This document shows, in pieces, positions 13,761 through 16,296 of a DNA stretch of 16,296 bases. Numbering within the stretch: the stretch's first letter is position 1; the number at the start of each line of letters is the position of its first letter. The stretch is from JAVZOV01 sp049976445. GTDB taxonomy: Archaea; Thermoproteota; Thermoprotei; Gearchaeales; WAQG01. Below the pieces are notes generated by a model. That model was not told the origin of the DNA and did not search any database. It was given only the letters and a program-made list of their open reading frames with translations. The stretch covers positions 1 to 16,296 of the forward strand of contig JBMFIF010000041.1 of assembly GCA_049976445.1 (NCBI GenBank), written 5' to 3'. Position numbers and translations under genes: made by a program.

Positions 13761-14520
13761 TCATCCAAGAAGGGAATCCCTTTTAATAAGAGAACGTCTT
13801 GTTAAAGGCTATAAAGAAGGAATAGTAGTTCTGGAAGGATTAATCGCACATGGAAGAGGTGAATGCTTCGATTACTTAATAGGCGAAAGAACAACAGAGC
13901 CTGCCATGAAAGCTATTATCGCAGCAGCTTCAGCATTATTATTAGCCTCAAAACCAGTAATTAGTGTTAACGGTAATACTGCTGCTTTAGTTCCAGAAGA
14001 TCTTGTAAAACTCGCTGATGCGCTTAATGCTGTCCTTGAAGTTAATCTTTTTCACAGAACATACGAAAGAGCCAAGAAGATAGCTGAAACTCTTACAAAA
14101 ATTGGAGCAAAAAAGGTTTTAGGAGTTGATGATGTTATCGATGGAATACCAGGCCTTTCCAGTGAAAGAAGATTAGTTAGCAAAGATGGGATCCTTTCAG
14201 CTGATGTAGTCTTTTTAGCACTAGAAGATGGTGATAGAACGGAAGCACTAAAAAAGCTTGGAAAATTTATTATAGCAATAGATCTTAATCCTCTTTCAAG
14301 AACTGCTAGATTTGCAGACATAACTATCGTTGATAATGTAGTTAGAGCAGTACCCCTTTTAGTCAAGAAAATACAGGAAATGAAGAATGAACCAAAAAAT
14401 ATACTTGAAAAGATGTTGCATGAATATGATAATATTAAAACGCTTGCTGAGAGCCTTGATATAATCAAAGAACGGTTAAGCAATTTCATATCTAAACCTG
14501 ATAACCTAAGAAACCTTTGA
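13741..14520 (+). CDS. 4-phosphopantoate--beta-alanine ligase (archaeal phosphopantothenate synthetase)
   Basis: This ATP-dependent ligase joins 4-phosphopantoate and beta-alanine to give 4'-phosphopantothenate. The protein (former DUF137) is very conserved: I-P-S-D-H-P-R-R-E-S-L near the N-terminus, G-L-I-A-H-G-R-G-E-C-F-D-Y-L, A-A-A-S-A-L-L-L-A, V-I-S-V-N-G-N-T-A-A-L, V-L-E-V-N-L-F-H-R-T, L-E-D-G-D-R-T-E-A-L, I-D-L-N-P-L-S-R-T-A, and I-T-I-V-D-N-V-V-R-A. A longer frame opens at TTG 13720, but TTG 13741 lies 6 bases after the SD-like AGGGGGT (13729-13734 region). It begins at S-W-I-P-S-D-H-P, where the family usually begins, so I chose it (259 residues). It is translationally coupled to pantoate kinase. 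Confidence 0.94.
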   Translation: MSWIPSDHPRRESLLIRERLVKGYKEGIVVLEGLIAHGRGECFDYLIGERTTEPAMKAIIAAASALLLASKPVISVNGNTAALVPEDLVKLADALNAVLEVNLFHRTYERAKKIAETLTKIGAKKVLGVDDVIDGIPGLSSERRLVSKDGILSADVVFLALEDGDRTEALKKLGKFIIAIDLNPLSRTARFADITIVDNVVRAVPLLVKKIQEMKNEPKNILEKMLHEYDNIKTLAESLDIIKERLSNFISKPDNLRNL

Positions 14521-14599
14521 ACTTAAAATTTAACACGATTAAAAATCATAATTTTCATGCATATTTTATTTAATTTGTTTAAATAATTTAATACAAATA

Positions 14600-14609
14600 T
14601 TTATTTATA
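14600..14609 (+). promoter_or_regulatory. TATA-like promoter of coaBC
   Basis: TTTATTTATA is centred about 27 bases before the ATG at 14632, and no SD is present, so a leaderless transcript is likely. A separate promoter is reasonable because 111 bases of very AT-rich DNA separate coaBC from the ligase gene. Confidence 0.45.
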
Positions 14610-14631
14610 TCGATTTCTTTTTGTTATTGTT

Positions 14632-15867
14632 ATGAAATATTCTGATAAAGAATTAATTAGAGGTTCTAAAGGTAATGAATTATTAGGTAAAAAGGTGACT
14701 TTATGTGTTACTGGTAGCATATCAGCTTATAGGAGTATTGATGTTGCTAGAGAGTTAATAAGATTTGGAGCAGATGTTCACGTAGTGATGTCTCATTCCG
14801 CAACAGAAATTGTTCATCCGTATGTTTTTGAATGGGCAACGGGTAATCCTGTAGTAACTGAACTTACTGGTGGTATTGAACATGTAGCACTCGGAAGTAA
14901 GACTGATTTAATATTGATAGCACCCTGTACTGCCAATACATTGGCTAAAATTGCTTCAGGCATTTCTGACACACCTGTTACCGCGGCTGCATCTGTTGCT
15001 TTAGGTTCTCAAATTCCTATAGTTATCGCACTAGCAATGCACGGACCTATGTACAAAAATAAAGCTATAATCGATGCAATCGAACGTTTAAGGTCTATGG
15101 GTGTAATTATCATAGAACCAAAAATGGAGGAGAATAAAGCAAAATTTCCTGATATTGATGATATTGTATTTAATGTTATTAACGTTTTATATCCAAAGGA
15201 TTTAAAAGATATGAATTTTTTAGTAACAGCTGGAGCCACCATTGAATACATTGACCCTGTAAGAATCATAACAAATAAGAGTAGTGGTAAGATGGGTATT
15301 CAGATTGCTGAAGAGGCTTATTTAAGAGGGGCAAACGTAACACTAATACTAGGCCGTTCTACTGTAAAGCCAAGACGCGGAATACGAGTAATCAATGTTG
15401 AAACTACTGAAGATATGTTCAATGCTGTGCTAGACGAACTAAGATCTTCCAATTATCAAGTTTTTATAGCTGCTGGAGCTCCAGCCGACTTCAAAGTAAA
15501 AAATCCAAGTCATAGTAAAATAAATTCTAGAACCGGCAATATAAATTTAGAACTTGAACCAACACCAAAAATAGTTGAGCATGCAAGAAAGGTAAACAAC
15601 AAAACCCTGTTAGTGACATTTAAAGCTGAATATAACGTTTCAGATGAGGTTCTTATAAAAGAAGCAGAAAAGTACCTTAATTTGGTTAATGCAGATTTAG
15701 TTATTGCCAATGATGTCGGACGCTTTGGTGCAGGATTTGGAACGGATACTAACGAAGTATTTATAGTAGGCAAACAAGGCTTAATAAAACATATATCACT
15801 CTCCTCTAAAAAAATCATTGCACAACAGATTATTAATGTAGTGAAGAGCATCTTAGAGGTTAAGTAA
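14632..15867 (+). CDS. coaBC: Bifunctional phosphopantothenoylcysteine decarboxylase / phosphopantothenate--cysteine ligase
   Basis: CoaBC couples 4'-phosphopantothenate with cysteine (CTP-dependent in bacteria) and decarboxylates the product with FMN to 4'-phosphopantetheine. The CoaC half (about 19-190) has V-T-G-S-I-S-A-Y-R, the catalytic-type His84 in I-E-H-V-A-L-G, and A-P-C-T-A-N-T-L-A-K-I-A-S-G-I-S-D. Where bacterial enzymes have P-x-M-N-x-x-M-W this protein has A-M-H-G-P-M-Y. The A-C-G-D clamp with its Cys is missing, with M-E-E-N-K-A-K in that region, probably the archaeal form. The CoaB half (about 195-411) has T-A-G-A-T-I-E-Y-I-D-P-V-R, N-K-S-S-G-K-M-G and N-D-V-G-R-F-G-A-G-F. The length of 411 is normal. 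The NRDE-type ORF follows after 2 bases. Confidence 0.94.
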   Translation: MKYSDKELIRGSKGNELLGKKVTLCVTGSISAYRSIDVARELIRFGADVHVVMSHSATEIVHPYVFEWATGNPVVTELTGGIEHVALGSKTDLILIAPCTANTLAKIASGISDTPVTAAASVALGSQIPIVIALAMHGPMYKNKAIIDAIERLRSMGVIIIEPKMEENKAKFPDIDDIVFNVINVLYPKDLKDMNFLVTAGATIEYIDPVRIITNKSSGKMGIQIAEEAYLRGANVTLILGRSTVKPRRGIRVINVETTEDMFNAVLDELRSSNYQVFIAAGAPADFKVKNPSHSKINSRTGNINLELEPTPKIVEHARKVNNKTLLVTFKAEYNVSDEVLIKEAEKYLNLVNADLVIANDVGRFGAGFGTDTNEVFIVGKQGLIKHISLSSKKIIAQQIINVVKSILEVK

Positions 15868-15869
15868 AT

Positions 15870-16166
15870 ATGTGTACAATAGTAGGTGTTATAAATCCTA
15901 ATTCTTCAACAAAAGCTATTTTTATGGTTAATAGGGATAAACCAGCAGATAAACCTTTTACAGGTGAAGATTTACACATTATAGATGAAAAAATTGTAGG
16001 AGTTTATGATTATCGATCAAAAGGAATAGCTAGTGGATTCTCTCTAAAGTCTGGAGTATATGGTGCAGTTGCTAATATTTTAGGATATATAACCGAAAAT
16101 TCAAGAGGTATACTCCTATATAAAGCTTTAGCTTATAGTGCTTTGTTGCATAATTCTTACATGTGA
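15870..16166 (+). pseudogene. NRDE-family Ntn-hydrolase-like gene truncated by an insertion
   Basis: The ORF starts M-C2-T-I-V-G-V, with Cys2 as the likely N-terminal nucleophile after Met removal. The motif N21-R-D-K corresponds to the N-R-D-E signature that gives the family (TANGO2/NRDE) its name. Related proteins usually run past 200 residues, while this one stops at codon 98 (TGA 16164-16166). The stop falls exactly where base composition changes and an IS-like end begins, so the natural frame is probably interrupted and its remainder should lie beyond the element, outside the window. It is translationally adjacent to coaBC (2-base gap), which suggests a link to CoA metabolism, but no substrate can be stated. 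If the stop were natural, it would be an unusually short member. Confidence 0.6.
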
Positions 16167-16296
16167 GGATCTGTGCATAAGAGACTTACCTCTACTGCAA
16201 CACGCTCCCTAAGCGGTCCTCAAATCCCTCATGAACAAGTTGTAGAGATAAACCTTCAACATCACCTCCTTAACCATGTTCACAAACTTCCTAGCA
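16165..16296. mobile_element. One end of an insertion sequence, continuing beyond the window
   Basis: From about 16165 the sequence turns much richer in GC (roughly 45 % against about a third elsewhere). It begins GAGGATCTGTGCATAAGAG, a plausible terminal inverted repeat (ends with GAGG..TGTGCA occur in IS5/IS4-type elements, from memory). It carries the 3' end of a minus-strand ORF that reads into the element. The exact boundary (16162-16168) and any target duplication cannot be fixed without the other end. Confidence 0.55.
16209..16295 (-). CDS. C-terminal 28 codons of a probable transposase
   Basis: On the minus strand this is the only frame open from the window edge, ending at TAG 16209-16211. 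The residues visible (A-R-K-F-V-N-M-V-K-E-V then M-L-K-V-Y-L-Y-N-L-F-M-R-D-L-R-T-A) form a basic amphipathic helix like the tail of a DDE transposase. It ends about 40 bases inside the presumed IS end, as transposase genes commonly do. The family cannot be named from 28 residues. Confidence 0.45.
   Translation of the reverse strand, partial: ARKFVNMVKEVMLKVYLYNLFMRDLRTA

Noticed and set aside
14052..14489. Minus-strand ORF of 145 codons within the phosphopantoate--beta-alanine ligase gene
   Set aside because: It is antisense to one of the most conserved genes in the window and has no SD or family motif.
1..16296. CRISPR array
   Set aside because: No regularly spaced direct repeats with unique spacers were seen.

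Overview
The window reads as chromosomal DNA of an archaeon. It is AT-rich and its genes are closely packed. Start sites carry Shine-Dalgarno (SD) boxes of the GGTGAT/GGAGG type or lie about 25-30 bases after a TATA-like box. Clear archaeal markers are the small subunit (DP1) of the D-family DNA polymerase, an archaeal-type tRNA wyosine-base enzyme (TYW1/Taw1), and the archaea-specific CoA enzymes pantoate kinase and 4-phosphopantoate--beta-alanine ligase. DP1 is known from Euryarchaeota, Korarchaeota, Thaumarchaeota and related lineages but not from classical Crenarchaeota, so a non-crenarchaeal lineage is favoured. I cannot place it more precisely from the sequence alone.

Layout. Positions 1-374 hold the 3' end of a probable GH130-type glycosidase/phosphorylase gene. 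Positions 415-499 (minus) hold tRNA-Leu(UAG). Positions 741-775 hold a degenerate hairpin like the right end of an IS200/IS605 element. Positions 805-1356 (minus) hold a two-gene unit: a 44-residue protein followed by a retropepsin-like (clan AA) protein that has lost its catalytic Asp. Positions 1674-1892 hold a small unknown ORF. Positions 1975-4857 hold a phosphohexomutase gene followed by the DP1 gene. Positions 4944-6203 hold a TYW1 homologue with an apparent winged-helix domain inserted in it. Positions 6204-7925 (minus) hold the two electron-transfer flavoprotein genes. An aldo/keto reductase (8172-9161, plus) converges on a metallo-beta-lactamase-fold hydrolase (9168-9824, minus), and a DUF1028 Ntn-hydrolase-like protein follows (9891-10814, minus).

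The right third, 11094-15867, is a nearly complete CoA biosynthesis block on the plus strand: ketopantoate reductase (broken in this sequence by one extra T in a T7 run), ketopantoate hydroxymethyltransferase, pantoate kinase, 4-phosphopantoate--beta-alanine ligase, and bifunctional CoaBC. Together they convert 2-oxoisovalerate plus beta-alanine and cysteine to 4'-phosphopantetheine. The later steps (adenylylation and dephospho-CoA phosphorylation) are not in the window. A short NRDE-family Ntn-hydrolase ORF follows CoaBC after 2 bases. It is cut at about codon 98, apparently by an insertion sequence whose end and transposase C-terminus fill the last ~130 bases.

The most interesting points are the winged-helix insertion in TYW1, the small-protein/catalytically altered retropepsin pair, solo IS605-like ends with no transposase or tnpB, the panE frameshift, the insertion into the CoA-linked NRDE gene, and an abrupt strand-composition switch between the DP1 and TYW1 genes.
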